Source of the DNA: Desulfatibacillaceae bacterium
Lineage (GTDB): Bacteria > Desulfobacterota > Desulfobacteria > Desulfobacterales > Desulfatibacillaceae
DNA: 6,247 nucleotides
NCBI GenBank assembly: GCA_030018745.1
Contig: JASEHB010000161.1
Span: forward strand, 1-6,247
Reading direction: 5' to 3'
The position numbers were made by a program, and so were the translations under genes. The first letter of the stretch is position 1, and every line of letters starts with the position of its first letter. This document shows positions 1 to 5,707 of this stretch, piece after piece. The notes beneath the pieces were generated by a model. The model did not search any database. It saw nothing but the letters and a program-made list of their open reading frames with translations, and was not told the DNA's origin.

Positions 1-442
1 TACCTGCTGTGTAGGTGAGCACGCATTTTCCGCAGCCCCGGCAGTGGGTTTGGGCCACAAAGCCATCCTGGTTGCCGATTATGCGCGGCCCGACCGTGTC
101 CAGGGCTGCAACCACCGGCACGCCCCGGCTGCACAAAAAGGCGCTTTGCACGCCCGAAGCGCAGGAAAGGCACAAAATTGCATCGCAGGGGGCAGCGGCT
201 TTGGAAAGGTTGAAGTCAAGGGCTTCCTGCATCACCCGCGGGGAGCAGCAGGGGATTATAACCTGGGCAAAAAGAACCTTCTTGCCCCACGAGCGGGCAA
301 GGCTGCTCATGGCTGCTGCGCCCTGTGCGCCGCCGGTGCCGGAAAGCTGGGCGCAAATTCCGCATGAGACAATGCCGATGCTGTTTGCATTTGCAAGGGC
401 GCTTTGAATCTCCTGCCAGGGCTTGAAAACGGTTTTCAGCAT
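1..442 (-). CDS. metV: MetV-like protein (methylene-tetrahydrofolate reductase C-terminal domain family), N-terminal 147 codons, cut by the left edge
   Basis: The product reads MLKTVFKPWQEIQSALANAN at its start and stays open to the window edge. Visible features are a CGIC pair (C27, C30) followed by a TGG turn, PCC (C65, C66), a DAILCLSCASGVQ stretch (C86, C91, C94), an ALDT segment, and CRGCGKC (C134, C137, C140) just before the cut. This Cys order matches the zinc/iron-sulfur family that supplies MetV, the partner of MetF in methylene-tetrahydrofolate reduction in the Wood-Ljungdahl pathway of acetogens and many Desulfobacterota. In homologues as I recall them the first cluster has a third Cys where this protein has S34. 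The missing C-terminus should continue with GICP and a Cys-rich end. The start at 442 is preceded by AAAAAGG about nine bases upstream; an ATG five bases earlier hits a stop after three codons. Whether metF or hdrA-type genes follow is outside the window. The family call is fairly safe; the exact partner is not. Confidence 0.82.
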   Translation of the reverse strand, partial: MLKTVFKPWQEIQSALANANSIGIVSCGICAQLSGTGGAQGAAAMSSLARSWGKKVLFAQVIIPCCSPRVMQEALDFNLSKAAAPCDAILCLSCASGVQSAFLCSRGVPVVAALDTVGPRIIGNQDGFVAQTHCRGCGKCVLTYTAG

Positions 443-557
443 CTCATTTCGCCTTTTTGTTTTTGCTTCCCCTGCCCATGAAGCAGATTCGCGGGTTGTG
501 CGGTTCCAGGGACAGGAGGGCAAGACGCACGAGCCGGACAGGGAGAGGGGGTAAAAT

Positions 558-600
558 GTTGGGCTACGCTTGCCTTCGGCTGCGCTAGCCCAACCTACGA
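558..600. repeat. REP-like palindromic repeat 1
   Basis: TTGGGCTA (559-566) and TAGCCCAA (586-593) form a perfect 8-bp inverted repeat. The arms continue inward with CGC/GCG (567-569 and 582-584, one base bulged) and GCC/GGC (572-574 and 578-580) around a TTC loop. The element ends in the tail CCTACGA, shared with the second repeat. Short palindromes of the form GTAGGTTGGGC...GCCCAAC are scattered through many proteobacterial genomes as REP/MITE-like elements, often mobilised by IS200-like RAYT transposases. No transposase is present here. Confidence 0.7.
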
Positions 601-632
601 TTCCGCTCTATCCCGACATAGGATTCTGGCTT

Positions 633-713
633 GCGGGGCGGATAACCGGGAATTGTTGGGTGAACCTTGCGCGTTAAGCGCAAGAACCACCCAACCTACG
701 AATCTTGCCCCGC
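633..713. repeat. REP-like palindromic repeat 2, nested in an outer inverted repeat
   Basis: GTTGGGTG (655-662) pairs with CACCCAAC (688-695). Inside, CTTGCGC (666-672) pairs with GCGCAAG (678-684) around a GTTAA loop, leaving a symmetric AAC/AAC internal loop. Outside, GCGGGGC (633-639) pairs with GCCCCGC (707-713). The tail CCCAACCTACGA (690-701) is identical over 12 bases to 589-600 of repeat 1 and in the same orientation. The inner stem differs from that of repeat 1, so these are two members of one family and not a simple duplication. The hairpin may protect the 3' end of the peptidase mRNA or slow transcription; neither can be shown from sequence. Confidence 0.7.
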
Positions 714-750
714 GTAACGCGCCCACGCCCGCCTAGGGCCGCCCCCACAT

Positions 751-769
751 ATAAATTGCATCAATTTAT
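751..769. repeat. Small inverted repeat over the peptidase stop codon
   Basis: ATAAATTG (751-758) and CAATTTAT (762-769) form a perfect 8-bp inverted repeat with a three-base spacer that overlaps the TGA stop of the M16 gene (761-763). It is AT-rich and on the minus strand no T-run follows, so it is not a convincing intrinsic terminator. Confidence 0.4.
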
Positions 770-3709
770 GGAAATAAGCTCAAGGGGCGGATTAAGTTTT
801 TTATTTTCCTTTTCCAGTATCTGGCTGCTTGAAATGACGCACACGGGCGAAAGGGGCCTTTGGGCCTGAAGATGGCGCTCGCAGGCAGCGCGCACCTTTG
901 CAGGATTAAGGGCAAGCAAGTCGTCCTTGAAGCTCTGGCGCACATCATCAGTCAGCCCAAGCAGGCTTCGGACAAAGGCCTTGCGGGCCGCGTCAGAAGG
1001 GCTGTCGGGCTTGTCTATTTCCGAGGCCACCTGCAAAATCGCCTCCGCCACATCCTGATTCTCATAATCCCCGGAAACTGCAAAGTCCAAAGCCCCGGCA
1101 AAGGCATCAAGTGTTCGGCTCACCTGGGGGTCGCGGTAGCTTGCCATGGAAAACAGGCCGTCCTGGCCCGAATAAAGAGCAAATCCGCCGTAGGCCCCGC
1201 CCTTTTCCCTTATTTCCCTGTGCAGGTAAAGGCTGCGCAGAAGCTTGGCCGCAACTGCCAGGGCCGGTGCATCCGGGTCTTGCAGCCGCACGGTCTGCTT
1301 TGCATACGCGCAAAAGGAAACCGAGGTTGAGGTTGTCCAGCCTTCCTTTTGGCAAATGCCCATATCAAGCGGCTTTTGCGGCTCTCCGGGGTTTTGCCCG
1401 CCAAGGTTTGCTGACATTTTTTCCATGAAATCAAAGGCTTTTTCAACAGCGGCCTGCCCGCCTGCAAGACCTGGGGCAATGCGGCTTTTTGAAAACACGA
1501 AGCTGGAAAGAAGATTGAGCTTTTCTGCCAGCTCCTTTAACTTTTCGTCCTTATACTCCCGCGCAAGCTGCCTTGCAAAGCGCACCTGGTGTACGCCGCT
1601 CCAGGCCTCGCCAAGGGCATGGACAGGGGAAAAGCCCCGGCTGCAAAGGCTCATGGCATAGCGATGCCCGTTTGCCACCACCCGCGATTCCAAAAGGGCC
1701 GCATATTCGCCAATCAACTGGCCCAGCCGGGCAAGGTCGGAAAAATCTGTATCAAAAATGATTTCCTCAAAAAGGCCAAGCGCGGGCGCGCGCTTTTGCT
1801 CCAGACATTTCACATCCAGGGCTATCCATGAGCAGGGGGCCGCCTCTTTTCCGTGGGCGGTCATGGCTGTGCAGGATGCCCCCATGCCGCCCGTGTGGGC
1901 TGCTATTTCCCGTGCAAGGGTCACAAAATCCTTCTTGCGGGTTCCGCTTCGGGTAAGGGCAAAGGCAAAAAAGGGAGCAAGCATGGCAAGCTCCTCATCC
2001 ATTTCCGGAAACAAAAATGCGGCAGTAGCATAGAGTATGCCGTTGGTGGGCGCAACAAAGCATTTGGTGCGGCCTGTCGGGTCAAGACCGGCAAGGGCCT
2101 CCACCCTTTCTATTTCCCGCGTTATGTCGCTCACGGCAAGGGTTGGCAGAACAGAGACAACCTCGCGGGCCTCCTGAAGCTCCTCCAGGGCCTTTGCATC
2201 TGCATCAATTTTTGCCTTTTTGTCATCAGAGAGTTTTTGGGCAATGTTTTCAATGCGCAGGTTTTCATCTTCCTCAAGCCTGGCTGCATAATCCTGGTCC
2301 GGGTACATCAAAAGACGAACGGAATGCGGATTTTCCAGAAGGTGCTCTTTGATGAGTGCCTCGAAATAGCCCTGGGGCGCGGCATTCCGCAGCTTTGCAA
2401 GATCCTTTTCAAAGTCCAGAAAGCGCACGGGGTCCGCGCCGTGGAACCAGGGCGAGCAAAATCCCATGAAGAGCTTTAATCCCCAGCCGAAATGAGCGTT
2501 TGATATCTCCTTGCGGGCAAACTCGTACTGGTCTGCCGCGGTGAGCACAAGCTTTTGGTCAAGGCCGTCCTTTGCAAGGCCTGCAAGGGTTTTTTCCACA
2601 AGCTCCCAAACAGCTTGGGCGTCATCCTTTGCAACATCCTTTAACCCGGCGGCAAACAGGGTGTCGCGCAGCTCGCCCTCAAAGCCTGTGGAATCGGCCA
2701 GGGTGGAGCCAAGCCCTGTGTCTGTAAGGGCCTTTCTTAACGGGCTGCCTGCATTTGCCAGAAGCACCCTTTCCAGCAGGGTGAAGGCAAGCACCTTCTG
2801 GCAGTCCTCAATGGGGGCGACAAGCCAGCCGGTAGCTGCCTGGGATTTTTTGCCCGAATCCTCTTCCGGGGAGATTGGGTAAGGCACGCTTTTGGAAACG
2901 GGCTGCCTGAAGCGGGGCTGGAGGGGTACAACGGTATTGGGGTCAATGCGCTCGAATTTTTCCAGAATGCTGCTGATTTTCTCCAGGTGGGGCGCGGGGT
3001 CCAAGTCTCCGTAGGTGTAAAAATAGGCATTGGAAGGATGATAATGGCGGCGGTGAAAGGCCACAAGATTTTCATGTGTCAGATCCGGTATGAAGCGCGG
3101 GTCCCCGCCGGAGTTGTTGCCGTATGTCACATCCGGGTAAAGGGCTTCCATGAGCGCATGGGCCATCAGCTGATTTGGGCTTGAAAGCGCGCCCTTCATC
3201 TCGTTGTACACAACGCCCTTGAAAACAAGCCTGCTGCCCTGTTTTTCCAGCCGCCACCCTTCCTGCTTGAAGGAAAGCTCTGAAAGAAGCGGAAAGAAAA
3301 CCGCATCCAGATACACATCCATAAGGTTGGCAAAGTCTTTGGCATTGGGCGTGAGAAAGGGGTACATGGTCCAGTCGGACGCGGTAAAGGCATTCATGAA
3401 GCTTGAGAGGCTTCGCTTGAGCATGGAGAAAAAGGGGTCGCGAACCGGGTACTTTCTGCTGCCGCAAAGCACGGTGTGCTCAAGAATGTGGGCAACACCC
3501 GTGGAGTCCTGCGGCACGGTCTTGAAGGCAACAGCAAAGGCGTTCTCCCGGTCGGGCCTTTGTATGTGGATATGGCGGGCGCCGGTGCTTTGGTGAACAA
3601 GCTCAAAATAAAAGGCGTTTATGCCATTAAGCTCAACCTGTTTTAAAACTTTGAAGCTGCTTACGGTTTGGCCCTGGGAAAGCCAGGGCTTTTCGCCAAA
3701 AGATTTCAT
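761..3709 (-). CDS. M16C zinc metallopeptidase, PreP/Cym1-like (presequence protease family)
   Basis: This 982-residue protein has the length and order of the one-chain M16C (PreP/Cym1, falcilysin-like) peptidases. The inverted zinc motif HILEH gives ligands H74 and H78 and catalytic base E77; the third ligand is E170 in VYNEMKGA. FMNAFTASDWTMYPF (104-118) and YGNNSGGDP (196-204) are further N-domain motifs. A charged helical linker typical of the M16C-associated domain lies around 470-515. The C-terminal half carries REKGGAYGG (834-842), the Arg/Tyr pair that helps bind substrate. All key residues are present, so it should be active. Family members form a closed chamber that degrades unfolded peptides up to a few tens of residues. 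The N-terminus shows no signal peptide, so the site is probably the cytoplasm. The ATG at 3709 follows GAGGTG at short spacing. The gene lies 116 bases after the winged-helix gene on the same strand, so co-transcription is possible. The physiological substrate is unknown. Confidence 0.93.
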   Translation of the reverse strand: MKSFGEKPWLSQGQTVSSFKVLKQVELNGINAFYFELVHQSTGARHIHIQRPDRENAFAVAFKTVPQDSTGVAHILEHTVLCGSRKYPVRDPFFSMLKRSLSSFMNAFTASDWTMYPFLTPNAKDFANLMDVYLDAVFFPLLSELSFKQEGWRLEKQGSRLVFKGVVYNEMKGALSSPNQLMAHALMEALYPDVTYGNNSGGDPRFIPDLTHENLVAFHRRHYHPSNAYFYTYGDLDPAPHLEKISSILEKFERIDPNTVVPLQPRFRQPVSKSVPYPISPEEDSGKKSQAATGWLVAPIEDCQKVLAFTLLERVLLANAGSPLRKALTDTGLGSTLADSTGFEGELRDTLFAAGLKDVAKDDAQAVWELVEKTLAGLAKDGLDQKLVLTAADQYEFARKEISNAHFGWGLKLFMGFCSPWFHGADPVRFLDFEKDLAKLRNAAPQGYFEALIKEHLLENPHSVRLLMYPDQDYAARLEEDENLRIENIAQKLSDDKKAKIDADAKALEELQEAREVVSVLPTLAVSDITREIERVEALAGLDPTGRTKCFVAPTNGILYATAAFLFPEMDEELAMLAPFFAFALTRSGTRKKDFVTLAREIAAHTGGMGASCTAMTAHGKEAAPCSWIALDVKCLEQKRAPALGLFEEIIFDTDFSDLARLGQLIGEYAALLESRVVANGHRYAMSLCSRGFSPVHALGEAWSGVHQVRFARQLAREYKDEKLKELAEKLNLLSSFVFSKSRIAPGLAGGQAAVEKAFDFMEKMSANLGGQNPGEPQKPLDMGICQKEGWTTSTSVSFCAYAKQTVRLQDPDAPALAVAAKLLRSLYLHREIREKGGAYGGFALYSGQDGLFSMASYRDPQVSRTLDAFAGALDFAVSGDYENQDVAEAILQVASEIDKPDSPSDAARKAFVRSLLGLTDDVRQSFKDDLLALNPAKVRAACERHLQAQRPLSPVCVISSSQILEKENKKLNPPLELISIN

Positions 3710-3799
3710 GACACCTCGATTTATGAAAAAGCGGCAAAAAAGGCAGCCCTTTTACGCAAAAAGCGCCCGGAGGTTTTGCCGCCCCCAGGCGCATTCATT

Positions 3800-3825
3800 A
3801 AAAAGGGAAAGCCGCCAGGCCCGGC
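3800..3825 (-). terminator. Weak possible intrinsic terminator after the winged-helix gene
   Basis: On the minus strand the sequence straight after the TAG stop reads GCCGGGCCTGGCGGC (3825 to 3811), a 4-bp GCCG/CGGC stem with a 7-base loop, followed by TTTCCCTTTTT. An alternative AGGC/GCCT stem overlaps the stop. The stem is short and the T-tract is broken by CCC, so partial read-through into the peptidase gene is likely even if this works. Confidence 0.25.
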
Positions 3826-4212
3826 CTAAACAGTGTAAATGCCGCGAGCCTTGCGCTGTATGCGGCCGTTCTTGTTGAGACGGAAGATGATGTTTCTCAA
3901 TTTCTTGTCCGGAAAGCCGGTTTTCTCCTTTATGTCGCCAAAGCTCAAGCCCGCAGTCCCGGCATCGCGCACAACCTGCTCCACCCTGTCGGAAGCGGTG
4001 ATAACCTCTTTTTCGCCTGCCAGACCGTCCTTCCTGTCGCCAAAGCGGCCCCGCAGCTTTCCGGCCTCTGCCCATTTCACCTTGATGAGCTTTTCAAGCT
4101 GGTCAATGCGATCCATCAGCTTTTCAATGTCCTTGCGGGTGGGAATGCGGTAATACTGAAGGAAGAACTTGACCATTCCGTCAAAGCTCATGTTCTTTTT
4201 GGGTTTTGTCAT
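3826..4212 (-). CDS. Small coiled-coil protein with C-terminal winged-helix-like domain (hypothetical)
   Basis: This 128-residue protein has two parts. Residues 1-45 contain FDGMVKFFLQYYRIPTRKDI followed by a heptad-like helix (EKLMDRIDQLEKLIKVKW), resembling the PTxxD-helix segment of phasins and PhaE-type PHA synthase subunits. A basic, polar linker (about 46-72) follows. Residues 73-128 look like a winged helix-turn-helix: helix SDRVEQVVRDAG, helix FGDIKEKTGF, then DKKLRNIIFRLNKNGRI and a basic wing ending in ARGIYTV. I recall similar small proteins in Desulfobacterota but know of no assigned function. It could be a DNA-binding regulator that dimerises through the coiled coil, or a nucleoid- or granule-associated protein. 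The ATG at 4212 is preceded by AAGGGGACAGG, a good ribosome-binding site. It starts a leftward cluster with the M16 peptidase and faces rsmA across a 379-base gap, where autoregulation would be natural but is not shown. Confidence 0.72.
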   Translation of the reverse strand: MTKPKKNMSFDGMVKFFLQYYRIPTRKDIEKLMDRIDQLEKLIKVKWAEAGKLRGRFGDRKDGLAGEKEVITASDRVEQVVRDAGTAGLSFGDIKEKTGFPDKKLRNIIFRLNKNGRIQRKARGIYTV

Positions 4213-4591
4213 AACCTGTCCCCTTCCCTAAAAGGAATCGCAAGGAAAACTGTAAGGGTTAATAATCGCTTTTGCTACAAGCTTACCGGAAGTAATCTTT
4301 TGCCGGAAATCTGCTGCTGCGCCTGAAAACTACATGAGATTGCTACTTTCTTTTGCATAACCGGGCAAAAAGGGATTGTCAAGAAGCTTGTCCTGTAAAT
4401 TTTGCCCTTTAGGACAAAGGGGCCTTCAAAAAAAGCCTTTTTCTGACGAATATTTTTTGTGCTAGACATTTTTGCTTTTCAATCGTTTTTTGCCTTGCCT
4501 TGGAAGGCCTGCCAATGCTTTACTGCCAAAGCATTTATTGCCCGGCGGCCTCGCTTATGGGGCCTTTTGAACCCGCAAACAAGGCAAGGCC
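4213..4591. promoter_or_regulatory. Divergent intergenic region between the winged-helix gene and rsmA
   Basis: Both flanking genes are read away from this AT-richer stretch, so it must hold promoters in both directions unless rsmA is transcribed from elsewhere. I find no near-consensus sigma-70 promoter on either strand. Visible structure: CCGGAA repeated at 4286-4291 and 4303-4308; a 7-bp inverted repeat TTGTCCT (4388-4394)/AGGACAA (4411-4417) with a 16-base AT-rich spacer, the size of a dimer operator; A- and T-runs at 4428-4444 and 4453-4490; and the rsmA leader structure at 4492-4590, listed separately. No gene of its own is seen. Confidence 0.5.
4492..4590 (+). promoter_or_regulatory. 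Possible structured 5' leader of rsmA sequestering its ribosome-binding site
   Basis: GCCTTGCCTT (4492-4501) is the exact complement of AAGGCAAGGC (4581-4590), the purine-rich segment just before the rsmA ATG that holds the only Shine-Dalgarno-like sequence. Nested inside are AAGGCC (4504-4509)/GGCCTT (4561-4566) and a perfect hairpin AATGCTTT/AAAGCATT (4514-4521 and 4528-4535). All pairs nest without conflict, giving a closed, branched fold that would mask the start site if transcription begins upstream of 4492. No transcription start is known and I recognise no riboswitch class. Confidence 0.35.
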
Positions 4592-5497
4592 ATGTCATCA
4601 CCCGGCAGGCAGAAGCCACACGCCTTTTCCACAACTGCCCTTTTAAAGGCCTTTGATCTTCTGCCCAAAAAAAGCATGGGCCAGAATTTTTTGAAGGACG
4701 CCTCAACAGCCCGCGAAATAGCCCTGGCCGCAGGTCTTGAAAAAACCGACAGGGTTGTGGAAATAGGCGCGGGCCTTGGCGCGCTCACCATAGCTGTTGC
4801 CCCCCTTGTGGAAAGCCTTGTGGCTGTTGAAAAGGATTTTCGCCTGATGGATTTTTTGCAAAAGGTGGTGGACGACTCCGGGCTGGGCAATGTGACGGTG
4901 GTCAACGCAGACGCCCTGAAGATTGACTGGCGGGAAATGGCCGGAGAAAATCCCCCCATCACGGTCATAGGCAATCTTCCATACAACATTTCCACGCCCC
5001 TTCTGTTCAAGGTGGTGGAAAACCGCAGCATCATAAAAAGGGCTGTTTTTCTTTTTCAAAAGGAGCTTGCCCAGCGCATGGCCGCCTCCCCTGGAGGAAA
5101 GGACTATGGCCGGGTTTCGGTGACAGTCCAGTATGCTGCGGCCATAAGGCCCCTTTTGCACCTTGGGCCTGGCAAATTCATCCCCGAACCTGCTGTGGAC
5201 TCCACCCTTTTGGAGCTGGACTTTGAGCGCGGGCCGCACCTTGCCCCCAAAAGCGAGGCCCTTTTTTACGACCTTGTGAGGGCGGCATTTTCCAGGCGCC
5301 GCAAGACCCTTAAAAACGCGCTCGCCAAAGGCGGGCTTGGGCTTTTGCCAAAACAGGCCGATGACGCCCTGCAAAGGGCTGGCATTGACCCGTCCTTGAG
5401 GGCCGAAACCCTTTCTGTGGCTCTTTTTGTAAGGCTGGCTGATGCTGTTTTTGAGGTAACTGGCGGGCAAAAGTCTGATTTTGTAAAAGAACTGTAG
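4592..5497 (+). CDS. rsmA: 16S rRNA (adenine1518-N6/adenine1519-N6)-dimethyltransferase RsmA (KsgA)
   Basis: RsmA uses S-adenosylmethionine to dimethylate two adjacent adenines in the loop of 16S rRNA helix 45, a late 30S maturation step. The 301-residue protein shows the whole family signature: KKSMGQNFL (26-34), the SAM-binding EIGAGLGALT (57-66), the acidic E80 that holds the ribose, NADALK (105-110), and the catalytic NLPYNIS (128-134). Further on are FQKELAQRM (155-163), GRVSV (173-177), PGKFIPEPAVDS (193-204) and the basic FSRRRKTL (233-240). The 27 residues before MGQNFL fit the longer N-terminus seen in Bacillus-type RsmA, which supports the ATG at 4592; its ribosome-binding site is AAGG in AAGGCAAGGCC. 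The gene is complete and intact. panC follows on the same strand after 210 bases. Loss of this enzyme is known to give kasugamycin resistance. Confidence 0.97.
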   Translation: MSSPGRQKPHAFSTTALLKAFDLLPKKSMGQNFLKDASTAREIALAAGLEKTDRVVEIGAGLGALTIAVAPLVESLVAVEKDFRLMDFLQKVVDDSGLGNVTVVNADALKIDWREMAGENPPITVIGNLPYNISTPLLFKVVENRSIIKRAVFLFQKELAQRMAASPGGKDYGRVSVTVQYAAAIRPLLHLGPGKFIPEPAVDSTLLELDFERGPHLAPKSEALFYDLVRAAFSRRRKTLKNALAKGGLGLLPKQADDALQRAGIDPSLRAETLSVALFVRLADAVFEVTGGQKSDFVKEL

Positions 5498-5550
5498 CAA
5501 ATAAGCAAAAAAGGCCAAAATTGCCCTATCCGCCTGCTGCAAAAGCCTTT

Positions 5551-5580
5551 CGGCCGTTTGGCGGCTGGTTGACTTTTTTT
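5551..5580 (+). terminator. Candidate intrinsic terminator after rsmA
   Basis: CGGCCG (5551-5556) can pair with CGGCTG (5562-5567), with one G-U pair, around a five-base TTTGG loop. A run of seven T follows at 5574-5580 after a six-base gap. The gap makes it a non-ideal terminator. The same stretch includes TTGACT (5569-5574), a good -35 hexamer, but the positions 16-18 bases further on (around TAACTA) are a poor -10. Confidence 0.35.
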
Positions 5581-5618
5581 GGCTCTTGGCCTAACTACCT
5601 TTTTCGTTTGCTTTATCG

Positions 5619-5637
5619 AGCAAAATTTTTGCTTTTT
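5619..5637 (+). terminator. AT-rich hairpin followed by T-run between rsmA and panC
   Basis: AGCAAA (5619-5624) pairs with TTTGCT (5628-5633) around a three-base loop, and TTTT follows at 5634-5637. It has terminator geometry but a weak AT-rich stem. It could act as a second, leaky terminator or as an attenuator in front of panC if transcription starts upstream. Confidence 0.28.
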
Positions 5638-5642
5638 CCTTG

Positions 5643-5701
5643 CCCGGCTAAAAAATGCCCCAAAAAAAGCAGGCCGGGTTTGGGGCAGTCTCCAAAGGAG
5701 A
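5643..5701 (+). promoter_or_regulatory. panC leader: two competing stem-loops and a hairpin over the Shine-Dalgarno
   Basis: Three pairings are exact. CCCGGC (5643-5648) pairs with GCCGGG (5673-5678); TGCCCCAAA (5656-5664) pairs with TTTGGGGCA (5679-5687); TCTCC (5689-5693) pairs with GGAGA (5697-5701) around an AAA loop. The first two overlap in crossed order with no base between their 3' arms, so they are best read as mutually exclusive folds. The third hides the GGAG of the panC ribosome-binding site. In the first fold an inner TGC/GCA pairing would leave a bulge of A residues on the 5' side. A conserved pan RNA motif, a stem-loop with bulged adenosines, is known upstream of panB/panC/panD, including in deltaproteobacteria; I cannot confirm that this is one. 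Confidence 0.5.
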
Positions 5702-5707
5702 AAATCC

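Larger units (their letters stand above)
443..760. other. Intergenic region between the M16 peptidase and metV; REP-like repeats, no gene seen
   Basis: No convincing coding frame lies here. The half next to the peptidase (about 555-721) is filled by two palindromic repeats described separately, and by CGCG-TAA-CGCG at 711-721. The half next to metV (443-550) carries a 6-bp inverted repeat TGCTTC/GAAGCA (464-469 and 480-485) in the metV leader. I see no good sigma-70 promoter for metV and no T-tract terminator after the peptidase, so I cannot say whether metV is read through from the peptidase or has its own promoter. Confidence 0.6.

Noticed and set aside
15..407. Plus-strand frames at the left edge
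   Set aside because: They are antisense to the MetV-like frame, whose Cys pattern and conserved segments are clear.
555..715. CRISPR array
   Set aside because: Only two palindromic units with unequal cores and no regular spacer pattern; no cas genes.
1853..2479. 208-codon open frame on the plus strand inside the M16 peptidase gene
   Set aside because: It is antisense to a complete, conserved peptidase; no motif, no ribosome-binding site of note, low-complexity composition.
4703..5542. 279-codon open frame on the minus strand opposite rsmA
   Set aside because: It lies almost wholly antisense to rsmA, which carries every family motif. Its composition is what the complement of rsmA codons would give and it shows no recognisable motif.
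5643..5687. A true H-type pseudoknot in the panC leader
   Set aside because: The crossed stems have no bases between their 3' arms to span the first stem, so simultaneous full formation is sterically unlikely; alternative hairpins fit better.
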